DNA from: Halictus rubicundus
Lineage: Eukaryota > Arthropoda > Insecta > Hymenoptera > Halictidae
Direction: 5' to 3'
Length of the DNA: 64,000 nucleotides
Assembly (NCBI RefSeq): GCF_050948215.1
Contig: NW_027488962.1
Location: forward strand, 1 to 64,000
In this document: positions 1 to 11,560 of the stretch, piece after piece
Position numbering within the stretch: position 1 is the first letter of the stretch
How the letters are laid out: each line of letters opens with the position of its first letter
Translations under genes and position numbers: made by a program
The notes under the pieces: generated by a model
What the model was told of the DNA's origin: nothing
Database searches by the model: none
Seen by the model: the letters and a program-made list of their open reading frames with translations, nothing else

Positions 1-1733
1 CACGTCACTCTTCACTTCACTGTCACTTCTTCACTTCACTTCACTCTTCACGTCACTCTTCACTTCACTTCACTCGTCACTTCACTCTTCACCTTCACTT
101 CTTCACTTCACTTTTCAAAGTCACTTCACTCTTCACGTCACTTGCACTCTGCACTTCACTTCACTCTTCACGTCACTTCACTCTTCACTTCACTTCCACT
201 CTTCACTTCACTCCTTCACTTCACTTCACTCGTCACTTCACTTCACTCTTCACTGTCACTTCACTCTTCACTTCACCTTCACTTCACTTCACTTCCTCTT
301 CACTTCACTTTCACTTCTCTCTCTCACTTCACTTCACTCTTCTCTTCACTTCACTCTTCACGTTCACTTCACTCTTCACTTCACTGCACTCTTCACTTCA
401 CTTTCACTCTTCACTTCACTTCACTCTTCACTTCACTTCACTCGTTCACTTCACTTCACTCTTCACTTCACTTCACTCTTCACTTCACTTCACTCTTCAC
501 TTCACTTCACTCTTCACTTCACTTCACTTCACTCTTCACTTCACTTCACTCTTCACGTCACTTCACTCTTCACTTCACTTCACTCTTCACTTCACTCTCA
601 CTTCACTGCACTCTTCACTTCACTTCACTCTTCACGTCACTTCACTCTTCACTGTCACTTCACTCTTCACTTCACTTCACTCTTCACTTCACGTCACTCT
701 TCACTTCACTTCACTCTTCACTTCACGTCACTCTTCACTTCACTTCACTTCTTCACTTCACTTCCTCTCACTTCACTTCACTCTTCACGTCACTTCTCGT
801 CTCACTTCACTTCACTCTTCACTTCACTCTTCACTTCACTTCACTCTTCACTTCACTTCACTCTTCACTTCACTTCACTCTTCACTTCACTTCACTCTTC
901 ACTTCACTTCACTCTTCACTTCACTCTTCACTTCACTTCACTCTTCTTCACTCTCACTTCACTTCACTCACTCTTCACTTCACTTCACTCTCACTGCACT
1001 GCACTCTTCACTTCACTCTTCACTTCACTTCACTCTCACTCTTCTTCACTCTTCACTTCACTTCACTCTTCACTTCACTTCACCTTCACTTCACTTCACT
1101 CTCACTTCACTTCACTCTTCACTTCACTGCACTCTCACTTCACTTCACTCTTCACTTCACTTCACTCTTCACTTCACTTCACTCTTCACTTCACGTCACT
1201 CTTCACTTCACTTCACTCTTCACTTCACTTCACTCTTCACTTCACTCTCACTTCACTTCACTCTCACGTTCACTTCACTCTTCACTTCACTTCACTCTTC
1301 ACTTCACTTCACTCTTCACTTCACTTCACTCTTCACTTCACTTCACTCTTCACTTCACTTCACTCTTCTCTTCACTTCACTCTTCACTTCACTTCACTCT
1401 TCACTTCACTTCACTCTTCTCTGCACTTCACTCTTCACTCACTTCACTCTTCACTTCACTTCACTCTCACTTCACTTCTCTCTTTCACTGCACTTCACTC
1501 TTGCACGTCACTTCACTCTCACTTCACTTCACTCTTCACTCACTTCACTCTTCACTTCACTTCACTCTTCACTTCACTTCACTCTTCACTTCACTGCACT
1601 CTTCACTTCACTTGTCAATCACGTTCACTCTTCACTTCACTTCACTCCTCACTTCACTTCACTCTTCACTTCACTTCACTCTTCACTTCACTTCACTCTT
1701 CACGTCACTCACTTCACTGCACGCTTCACTTCA
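1..1733 (+). repeat. 17-bp satellite array A, (TTCAC)3-TC
   Basis: Tandem array of a 17-bp unit, TCTTCACTTCACTTCAC: the dinucleotide TC followed by three TTCAC pentamers. Units with two pentamers (12 bp) or four (22 bp) are mixed in, so length varies in steps of 5. Common substitutions are GTCAC or TGCAC for TTCAC, giving recurrent CACGTCAC (for example at 1, 50, 552, 1193 and 1701). The first 130 bp are the least regular and include CTTTTCAAAG at 111-120. The array continues past the left edge. No gene, promoter or RNA gene is visible. The + strand reads open because no register produces a stop codon, and the translation is a His/Phe/Thr/Ser/Leu 17-residue repeat that is not a plausible protein. 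Confidence 0.96.
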
Positions 1734-1783
1734 CCACACACACCCCCCCCCCCCTTCGTGCGTCGTCCCCTCGTCTCTCAACA
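1734..1783. other. Junction of arrays A and B: 12-C run plus short unique sequence
   Basis: A CACACA stretch leads into an uninterrupted run of 12 C at 1743-1754. About 28 bp of non-repetitive sequence follows (TTCGTGCGTCGTCCCCTCGT and so on), holding several CpG dinucleotides. It is the only sequence in the window not built from a pentamer array. It separates the TTCAC array from the ACCAC array and may mark an old recombination or insertion breakpoint. The C-run length may be unreliable in raw reads. Confidence 0.85.
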
Positions 1784-2276
1784 CCACACCACACTCCACA
1801 CCACACTACACACCACACCACACACCCACCACACCACACTCCACACCACACCACACTCCACACCACACAACACACCACACCTCACCACACACCACACCAC
1901 ACCCCACACCACACCACTCCACACCACACCACACCCACCACACCCACACCTCACCTCACCACACTCACTCACCACACACCACACCACCCACCACACCACA
2001 CCACACCACACACCACACCACACCACACACCTCACCACACCACACTCCTCACCACACCACACACCACACCACACCACTCACCACACCACACCACACACCA
2101 CACCATACCACACACCTCACCACACCACTCACCACACCACTCCACTCACCACACCACACCACCCACACCACTCCTCACCACACACCACTCCACACCACAC
2201 ACCACACCACACCACTCACCACACCTCACACACCACACTCACCTCACCACTCCACTCCTCTACCTCACCACACCAC
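1784..2276 (+). repeat. 17-bp satellite array B, (ACCAC)3 plus AC or TC
   Basis: Short array of about 490 bp made of ACCAC pentamers, typically in threes, separated by AC or TC. The perfect 17-mer ACCACACCACACCACAC appears around 2000-2030, and the TC-spaced version around 2065-2100. It is less regular than its neighbours, with single-base losses such as CACAACACACC and CACCCCACACC. The TC spacer is shared with arrays A and C. A 99-codon open frame on the - strand (Val/Cys/Trp/Gly-rich) is purely compositional and is not called as a gene. Confidence 0.92.
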
Positions 2277-2284
2277 TCTAGTCA
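2277..2284. other. Junction of arrays B and C
   Basis: The ACCAC array ends in CACCACTCTAGTCATCCTAT, after which TATCC pentamers run continuously. The transition takes about 8 bp (CTAGTCAT) and has no insertion, target-site duplication or transposon end. The last 40 bp of array B are enriched in TC/CTC steps (ACTCCACTCCTCTACC), so the change of pentamer is fairly gradual. Confidence 0.75.
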
Positions 2285-5200
2285 TCCTATCCTCTATCCT
2301 ATCCTATCCTCATCCTATCCTATCCTCTATCCTATCCTATCCTCTATCCTATCCTATCGTCTATCCTATCCTATCCTCTATCCTATCCTATCGTCTATCC
2401 TATCCTATCCTCTATCCTATCCTATCCTCTATCCTATCCTATCCTCTATCCTATCCTATCCTCTATCCTATCCTATCCTCTATCCTATCCTCTATCCTCT
2501 ATCCTATCCTATCGTGTATCCTATCCTCTATCCTATCCTATCCTCTATCCTATCCTATCCTCTATCCAATCCTATCCTCTATCCTATCCTACCCTCTATC
2601 CTATCCTATCCTCTATCCTATCCTCTATCCTATCCTATCCTCTATCCTATTCTATCCTCTATCCTATCCTATCCTCTATCCTATCCTATCCTTTCCTGTA
2701 TCCTAGCCAATCCTCTATCCTATCCTGTCCTCTATCCTATCCTATCCTCTATCCTATCCTATCCTCTATCCTATCCTATCCTCTTTCCTATCCTATCCTC
2801 TATCCTATCCTATCCTCTATCCTATCCTATCCTCTATCCTATCCTATCCTCTATCCTATCCTATCCTCTATCCTATCCTATCCTCTATCCTATCCTATCC
2901 TCTATCCTATCCTATCCTCTATCCTATCCTACCCTCTATCCTATCCTATCGTCTATCCTATCCTCTATCCTATCCTATCCTCTATCCTATCCTATCCTCT
3001 ATCCTATCCTATCTTCTATCCTATCCTATCCTCTATCCTATCAAATCCCTATCCTATCCTCTATCCTATCCTATCCTCTATCCTATCCTATCCTCTATCC
3101 TATCCTATCCACTATCCTATCCTATCCTCTATCCTATCCTATCCTCTATCCTATCCTATCCTCTATCCTATCCTATCCTCTATCCTATCCTATCCTCTAT
3201 CCTATCCTACCCTCTATCCTATCCTATTCTCTATCCTATCCTATCCTCTATACTATCCTCTATCCTATCCTTTATCCTATCCTCTATCCTATCCTATCCT
3301 CTATCCTATCCTATCCTCTATCCTATCCTATCGTCTATCCTATCCTCTATCCTATCCTATCCTCTATCCTATCCTATCCTCTATCCTATCCTATCTTCTA
3401 TCCTATCCTATCCTCTATCCTATCAAATCCCCTATCCTATCCTCTATCCTATCCTATCCTCTATCCTATCCTATCCTCTATCCTATCCTATCCTCTATCC
3501 TATCCTATCCTCTATCCTATCCTATCCTCTATCCTATCCTATCCTCTATCCTATCCTCTCCTCTATCCTATCCTATCCTCTATCCTATCCTATCCTCTAT
3601 CCTATCCTATCCTCTATCCTATCATATCCTCTATCCTATCCTGTCCTCTATCCTATCCTATCCTCTATCCTATCCTCTCCTCTATCCTATCCTATCCTCT
3701 ATCCTATCCTATCCTCTATCCTATCCTATCCTCTATCCTATCAAATCCCCTATGCTATCCTCTATCCTATCAATCCCTATCTATCCTCTATCCTATCCTA
3801 TCCTCTATCCTATCCTATCCTCTATCCTATCCTATCCTCTATCCTATCCTATCCTCTATCCTATCCTATCCTCTATCCTATCCTATCCTCTATCCTATCC
3901 TATCCTCTATCCTATCCTATCCTCTATCCTATCCTATCCTCTATCCTATCCTATCCTCTATCCTATCCTATCCTCTATCCTATCCTATCCTCTATCCTAT
4001 CCTATCCTCTATCCTATCCTATCCTCTATCCTATCCTCTCCTCTATCCTATCCTATCCTCTATCCTATCCTATCCTCTATCCTATCCTATCCTCTATCCT
4101 ATCCTATCTTCTATCCTATAGTATCCTCTATCCTATCAAATCCCCTATGCTATCCTCTATCCTATCCTATCCTCTATCCTATCCTCTCCTCTATCCTATC
4201 CTATCCTCTATCCATCCTATCCTCTATCCTATCCTATCCTCTATCCTATCCTCTCCTCTATCCTATCCTATCCTCTACCCTATCCTATCCTCTATCCTAT
4301 CCTATCCTCTATCCTATCCTATCCTCTATCCTATCCTATCCTCTATCTATCCTATCCTCTATCCTATCCTCTCCTCTATCCTATCCTATCCTCTATCCTA
4401 TCCTATCCTCTATCCTATCCTCTCCTCTAACCTATCCTATCCTCTATCCTATCCTATCCTCTATCCTATCCTATCTTCTATCCTATCCTATCCTCTATCC
4501 TATCAAATCCCTATGCTATCCTCTATCCTATCCTATCCTCTATCCTATCCTATCCTCTATCCTATCCTATCCTCTATCCTATCCTATCCTCTATCCTATC
4601 CTATCCTCTATCCTATCCTACCCTCTATCCTATCCTATTCTCTATCCTATCCTATCCTCTATACTATCCTCTATCCTATCCTTTATCCTATCCTCTATCC
4701 TATCCTATCCTCTATCCTATCCTATCCTCTATCCTATCCTACCCTCTATCCTATCCTATTCTCTATCCTATCCTATCCTCTATACTATCCTCTATCCTAT
4801 CCTTTATCCTATCCTCTATCCTATCCTATCCTCTATCCTATCCTATCCTCTATCCTATCCTATCCTCTATCCTATCCTATCCTCTATCCTATCCTATCGT
4901 CTATCCTATCCTCTATCCTATCCTATCCTCTATCCTATCCTATCCTCTATCCTATCCTATCTTCTATCCTATCCTATCCTCTATCCTATCAAATCCCCTA
5001 TCTTATCCTCTATCCTATCCTATCCTCTATCCTATCCTATCCTCTATCCTATCCTATCCTCTATCCTATCCTATCCTCTATCCTATCCTATCCTCTATCC
5101 TATCCTATCCTCTATCCTATCCTATCCTCTATCCTATCCTATCCTCTATCCTATCCTACCCTCTATCCTATCCTATTCTCTATCCTATCCTATCCTCTAT

Positions 5201-8053
5201 CCTATCCTATCCTCTATCCTATCCTATCTTCTATCCTATCCTATCCTCTATCCTATCAAATCCCCTATCCTATCCTCTATCCTATCCTATCCTCTATCCT
5301 ATCCTATCCTCTATCCTATCCTATCCTCTATCCTATCCTATCCTCTATCCTATCCTATCCTCTATCCTATCCTCTCCTCTATCCTATCCTATCCTCTATC
5401 CTATCCTATCCTCTATCCTATCCTATCCTCTATACTATCCTATCCTCTATCCTATCCTATCGTCTATCCTATCCTCTATCCTATCCTATCCTCTATCCTA
5501 TCCTATCTTCTATCCTATCCTATCCTCTATCCTATCAAATCCCCTATCCTATCCTCTATCCTATCCTATCCTCTATCCTATCCTATCCTCTATCCTATCC
5601 TCTCCTCTATCCTATCCTATCCTCTATCCTATCCTATCCTCTATCCTATCCTCTCCTCTAACCTATCCTATCCTCTATCCTATCCTATCCTCTATCCTAT
5701 CCTATCTTCTATCCTATCCTATCCTCTATCCTATCAAATCCCCTATGCTATCCTCTATCCTATCCTATCCTCTATCCTATCCTATCCTCTATCCTATCCT
5801 ATCCTCTATCCTATCCTATCCTCTATCCTATCCTATCCTCTATCCTATCCTATCCTCTATCCTATCCTACCCTCTATCCTATCCTATTCTCTATCCTATC
5901 CTATCCTCTATACTATCCTCTATCCTATCCTTTATCCTATCCTCTATCCTATCCTATCCTCTATCCTATCCTATCCTCTATCCTATCCTACCCTCTATCC
6001 TATCCTATTCTCTATCCTATCCTATCCTCTATACTATCCTCTATCCTATCCTTTATCCTATCCTCTATCCTATCCTATCCTCTATCCTATCCTATCCTCT
6101 ATCCTATCCTATCCTCTATCCTATCCTATCGTCTATCCTATCCTCTATCCTATCCTATCCTCTATCCTATCCTATCCTCTATCCTATCCTATCTTCTATC
6201 CTATCCTATCCTCTATCCTATCAAATCCCCTATCTTATCCTCTATCCTATCCTATCCTCTATCCTATCCTATCCTCTATCCTATCCTATCCTCTATCCTA
6301 TCCTATCCTCTATCCTATCCTATCCTCTATCCTATCCTATCCTCTATCCTATCCTATCCTCTATCCTATCCTATCCTCTATCCTATCCTACCCTCTATCC
6401 TATCCTATTCTCTATCCTATCCTATCCTCTATCCTATCCTATCCTCTATCCTATCCTATCTTCTATCCTATCCTATCCTCTATCCTATCAAATCCCCTAT
6501 CCTATCCTCTATCCTATCCTATCCTCTATCCTATCCTATCCTCTATCCTATCCTATCCTCTATCCTATCCTATCCTCTATCCTATCCTATCCTCTATCCT
6601 ATCCTCTCCTCTACCCTATCCTATCCTCTATCCTATCCTATCCTCTATCCTATCCTATCCTCTATCCTATCCTATCCTCTATCCTATCCTATCCTCTATC
6701 CTATCCTATCCTCTATCCTATCCTATCCTCTATCCTATCCTATCGTGTATCCTATCCTCTATCCTATCCTATCCTCTATCCTATCCTATCCTCTATCCTA
6801 TCCTACCCTCTATCCTATCCTATCCTCTATCCTATCCTATCGTCTATCCTATCCTATCCTGTATCCTATCCTATCCTCTATCCTATCCTATCCTCTATCC
6901 TATCCTATCCTCTATCCTATCCTATCCTCTATCCTATCGTATCGTCTATCCTATCCTATCTTCTATCCTCTCCTATCCTCTATCCTATCAAATCCACTAT
7001 CCTATCCTCTATCCTATCCTATCATCTATCCTCTATCGAATCCAATCCTCTATCCTATCATCTATTCTATCCTCTATCCTATCCTATCCTCTTTCCTATC
7101 CTATCCTCTATCCTATTCTATCCTCTATCCTATCCTATCCTCTATCCTATCCTATCCTCTATCCTATCCTATCTTCTATCCTATCCTATCATCTATCCTA
7201 TCATATCCACTATCCTATCCTCTATCGTATCCTATCATCTATCCTATATCCTATCCAATCCTCTATCCTATCCTCTATCCTATCCTCTATCCTATCCTAT
7301 CCTCTATCCTATCCTATCCTCTATCCTATCCTATCCTCTATCCTATCGTATCGTCTATCCTATCCTCTATCCTATCCTATCCTCTATCCTATCCTATCCT
7401 CTATCCTATCCTATCCTCTATCCTATCCTATCCTCTATCCTATCCTATCCTCTATCCTATCCTATCCTCTAACCTATCGTATCGTCTATCCTATCCTCTA
7501 TCCTATCCTATCCTCTATCATATCCTATCCTCTATCCTATCCTATCTTCTATCCTATCCTATCCTCTATCCTATCCTATCCTGTATCCTATCCAATCCTC
7601 TATCCTATCCTATCATCTATCCTCTATCCTATCCAATCCTCTATCCTAGCCTATCCTCTACCCCATCATATCCTCTATCCTATAATATCCTCTATCCTAT
7701 CCTATCATCTATCCAATCCTCTATCCTATCCTATCCTCTATTCTATCCTATCCTCTATCCTATCCTATCCTCTATCCTATCCTATCCTCTATACTATCCT
7801 ATCCTCTATCCTATCCTATCCTCTATCCTATCCTATCCTCTATCCTATCCTATCCTCTATCGTCTATCCTATCCTCTATCCTATCATCTATCCTCAATCC
7901 TATCCTTTCCTGTATCCTATCCAATCCTCTATCCTATCCTGTCCTCTATCCTATCCTATCCTCTATACAATCCTATCCTCTATCCTATCCCATCTTCTAT
8001 TCTTTCCTATCCTCTATCCCATCAAATCCCCTATCCTATCCTCTATCCTATCC
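2285..8053 (+). repeat. Array C segment 1: CAAATCCC landmark zone with 1249-bp duplication
   Basis: Left part of the array, marked by irregularly spaced CTATCAAATCCC landmarks at about 3042, 3424, 3743, 4137, 4504, 4989, 5256, 5536, 5734, 6222 and 6488. A doublet of the TACTATCC variant 121 bp apart occurs at 4662/4783 and again at 5911/6032, an exact 1249-bp offset. The CTTATCC variant follows at 4999 and 6231, where the offset drops by 17, so one monomer has been gained or lost. From about 6.9 kb, more degenerate variants enter (CGAATCCAATCC, ATATCCTATCCAATCC). Confidence 0.85.
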
Positions 8054-9447
8054 AATCCCCTATCCTAGCCTATCCTCTACCCTATCTTATCATCTATCCT
8101 ATAATATCCTCTAGCCTATCCTATCCTCTATCCAAACATCTATCCTATCCTGTCCTCTATCCAAACATCTATCCTATCCTATCCTCTATTCTATCCTATC
8201 CTCTATCCTATCCTATCCTCTATCCTATCCTATCTTCTATCCTATCCTATCAACTATCCTATCAAATCCCCTATCCTATGCTCTGTACTATCCTATCCTC
8301 TATCGTATCCTATCCTCTATCGTATCCTATCCTCTATCCTATCCTATCCTCTATCCTATCCTATCCTCTATCCTATCCTATCCTCTATCCTATCCTATCC
8401 TCTATCCTATCCTATCCTCTATCCTATCCTATCCTCTATCCTATCCTATACTCTATCCTATCCTATCCTCTATCCTATCCTATCCTCTATCCTATCCTAT
8501 CCTCTATCCTATCCTATCCTCTATCCTATCCTATCCTCTATCCTATCCTATCCTCTATCCTATCCTATCCTCTATCCTATCCTATCCTCTATCCTATCCT
8601 ATCCTCTATCCTATCCTATCCTCTATCCTATCCTATCCTCTATCCTATCCTATCCTCTATCCTATCCTATCCTATCCTATCCTCTATCCTATCCTATCCT
8701 CTATCCTATCCTATCCTCTATCCTATCCTATCCTATCCTCTATCCTATCCAATCCCCTATCCTAGCCTATCCTCTACCCTATCTTATCATCTATCCTATA
8801 ATATCCTCTAGCCTATCCTATCCTCTATCCAAACATCTATCCTATCCTGTCCTCTATCCAAACATCTATCCTATCCTATCCTCTATTCTATCCTATCCTC
8901 TATCCTATCCTATCCTCTATCCTATCCTATCTTCTATCCTATCCTATCAACTATCCTATCAAATCCCCTATCCTATGCTCTGTACTATCCTATCCTCTAT
9001 CGTATCCTATCCTCTATCGTATCCTATCCTCTATCCTATCCTATCCTCTATCCTATCCTATCCTCTATCCTATCCTATCCTCTATCCTATCCTATCCTCT
9101 ATCCTATCCTATCCTCTATCCTATCCTATCCTCTATCCTATCCTATACTCTATCCTATCCTATCCTCTATCCTATCCTATCCTCTATCCTATCCTATCCT
9201 CTATCCTATCCTATCCTCTATCCTATCCTATCCTCTATCCTATCCTATCCTCTATCCTATCCTATCCTCTATCCTATCCTATCCTCTATCCTATCCTATC
9301 CTCTATCCTATCCTATCCTCTATCCTATCCTATCCTCTATCCTATCCTATCCTCTATCCTATCCTATCCTATCCTATCCTCTATCCTATCCTATCCTCTA
9401 TCCTATCCTATCCTCTATCCTATCCTATCCTATCCTCTATCCTATCC
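8054..9447 (+). repeat. 697-bp tandem duplication (two copies)
   Basis: 8054-8750 is repeated as 8751-9447. Landmarks keep a constant 697-bp offset: AATCCCC at 8054/8751, ATGCTCTGTACT at 8278/8975, and TATACTC at 8447/9144. The 22-bp four-pentamer unit near 8664/9361 also matches. 697 is 41 x 17, a whole number of monomers. I saw no mismatch in the parts compared, so this duplication looks recent. Confidence 0.88.
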
Positions 9448-10262
9448 TATCCTCTATCCTATCCTATCCTCTATCCTATCCTATCCTCTATCCTATCCTA
9501 TCCTCTATCCTATCCTATCCTCTATCCTATCCTATCCTCTATCCTATCCTATCCTCTATCCTATCCTATCGTCTATCCTATCCTATCCTCTATCCTATCC
9601 TATCCTCTATCCTATCCTATCCTCTATCCTATCCTATCCTCTATCCTATCCTATCCTCTATCCTCTATCCTATCCTATCCTCTATCCTATCCTCTATCCT
9701 ATCCTATCCTCTATCCTATCCTATCCTCTATCCTATCCTATCCTCTATCCTATCCTACCCTCTATCCTATCCTATCCTCTATCCTATCCTATAGTCTATC
9801 CTATCCTCTATCCTATCCTATCCTCTATCCTATCCTATCCTTTCCTGTATCCTAGCCAATCCTCTATCCTATCCTGTCCTCTATCCTATCCTATCCTGTA
9901 TCCTATCCTATCCTCTATCCTACCCTATCCTATATCCTATCATATCCTCTATCCTATCCTATCCTCTATCCTATCCTATCGTCTATCCTATCCTATCCTC
10001 TATCCTATCCTCTCCTCTATCCTATCCTATCCTCTATCCTATCCTATCCTCTATCCTATCCTATCCTCTATCCTATCCTATCCTCTATCCTATCCTATCC
10101 TCTATCCTATCCTATCCTCTATCCTATCCTATCCTCTATCCTATCCTATCCTCTATCCTATCCTATCCTCTATCCTATCGTATCGTCTATCCTATCCTCT
10201 ATCCTATCCTATCCTCTATCCTATCCTATCCTCTATCCTATCCTATCCTCTATCCTATCCTC
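9448..10262 (+). repeat. Array C segment: regular monomers
   Basis: Mostly uninterrupted canonical 17-mers with few variants. They include one CTTTCCTGTATCCTAGCCAATCC landmark near 9840-9860, a TATAGTC variant near 9791, and a TATCGTATCG pair near 10178. Nothing other than repeat is present. Confidence 0.8.
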
Positions 10263-11560
10263 TATAATATCCTCTATCCTATCCTATCCTCTATCCTATC
10301 CTATCCTCTATTCTATCCTATCCTCTATCCTATCCTATCCTCTATCCTATCCTATCCTCTATCCTATCCTATCCTCTATCCTATCCTATCCTCTATCCTA
10401 TCGTATCGTCTATCCTATCCTCTATCCTATCCTATCCTCTATCCTATCCTATCCTCTATCCTATCCTCTATAATATCCTCTATCCTATCCTATCCTCTAT
10501 CCTATCCTATCCTCTATCATATCCTATCCTCTATCCTATCCTATCTTCTATCCTATCCTATCCTCTATCCTATCAAATCCCCTATCCTATCCTCTATCCT
10601 ATCCTATCCTGTATCCTATCCAATCCTCTATCCTATCCTATCATCTATCCTCTATCCTATCCAATCCTCTATCCTAGCCTATCCTCTACCCTATCATATC
10701 ATCTATCCTGTAATATCCTCTATCCTATCCTATCCTCTATCCAATCATCTATCCTATCATATCCTCTATTCTATCCTATCCTCTATCCTATCCTATCCTC
10801 TATCCTATCCTATCTTCTATCCTATCCTATCAACTATCCTATCAAATCCCCTATCCTATCCTCTGTACTATCCTATCCTCTATCGTATCCTATCCTCTAT
10901 CGTCTATCCTATCCTCTATCCTATCATCTATCCTCAATCCTATCCTTTCCTGTATCCTATTAAATCCTCTATCCTATCCTATGCTCTATCCTATCCTATC
11001 CTCTATCCTATCCTATCCTCTATAATATCCTCTATCCTATCCTATCCTCTATCCTATCCTATCCTCTATTCTATCCTATCCTCTATCCTATCCTATCCTC
11101 TATCCTATCCTATCCTCTATCCTATCCTATCCTCTATCCTATCGTATCGTCTATCCTATCCTCTATCCTATCCTATCCTCTATCCTATCCTATCCTCTAT
11201 CCTATCCTATCCTCTATCCTATCCTCTATAATATCCTCTATCCTATCCTATCCTCTATCCTATCCTATCCTCTATCATATCCTATCCCCTATCCTATCCT
11301 ATCTTCTATCCTATCCTATCCTCTATCCTATCAAATCCCCTATCCTATCCTCTATCCTATCCTATCCTGTATCCTATCCAATCCTCTATCCTATCCTATC
11401 ATCTATCCTCTATCCTATCCAATCCTCTATCCTAGCCTATCCTCTACCCTATCATATCATCTATCCTGTAATATCCTCTATCCTATCCTATCCTCTATCC
11501 AATCATCTATCCTATCATATCCTCTATTCTATCCTATCCTCTATCCTATCCTATCCTCTA
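10263..11560 (+). repeat. 758-bp tandem duplication (partial copies)
   Basis: Landmarks recur at a constant 758-bp offset: TATAATATCC at 10263/11021 and again at 10469/11227, CAAATCCCC at about 10574/11332, and TGTAATATCC at 10709/11467. The repeated segment is roughly 10263-10780 against 11021-11540. The intervening part (about 10780-11020) carries CTGTACTATCC, TATCGTATCC and TCAATCCTATCCTTTCCTG variants. Confidence 0.85.

Noticed and set aside
1778..2077. 99-codon - strand open frame, Val/Cys/Trp/Gly-rich
   Set aside because: Reverse complement of the ACCAC array. The composition is that of the repeat and no start context or domain is present.
2277..2284. Transposon or insertion end at the B/C junction
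   Set aside because: No inverted repeat, target-site duplication or non-repeat sequence longer than a few bases is seen.
3240..6070. TATA-box-like promoters at CTATACTATCC and TTTATCC variants
   Set aside because: These are single-base variants of the monomer copied by duplication, with no other promoter context and no gene downstream.
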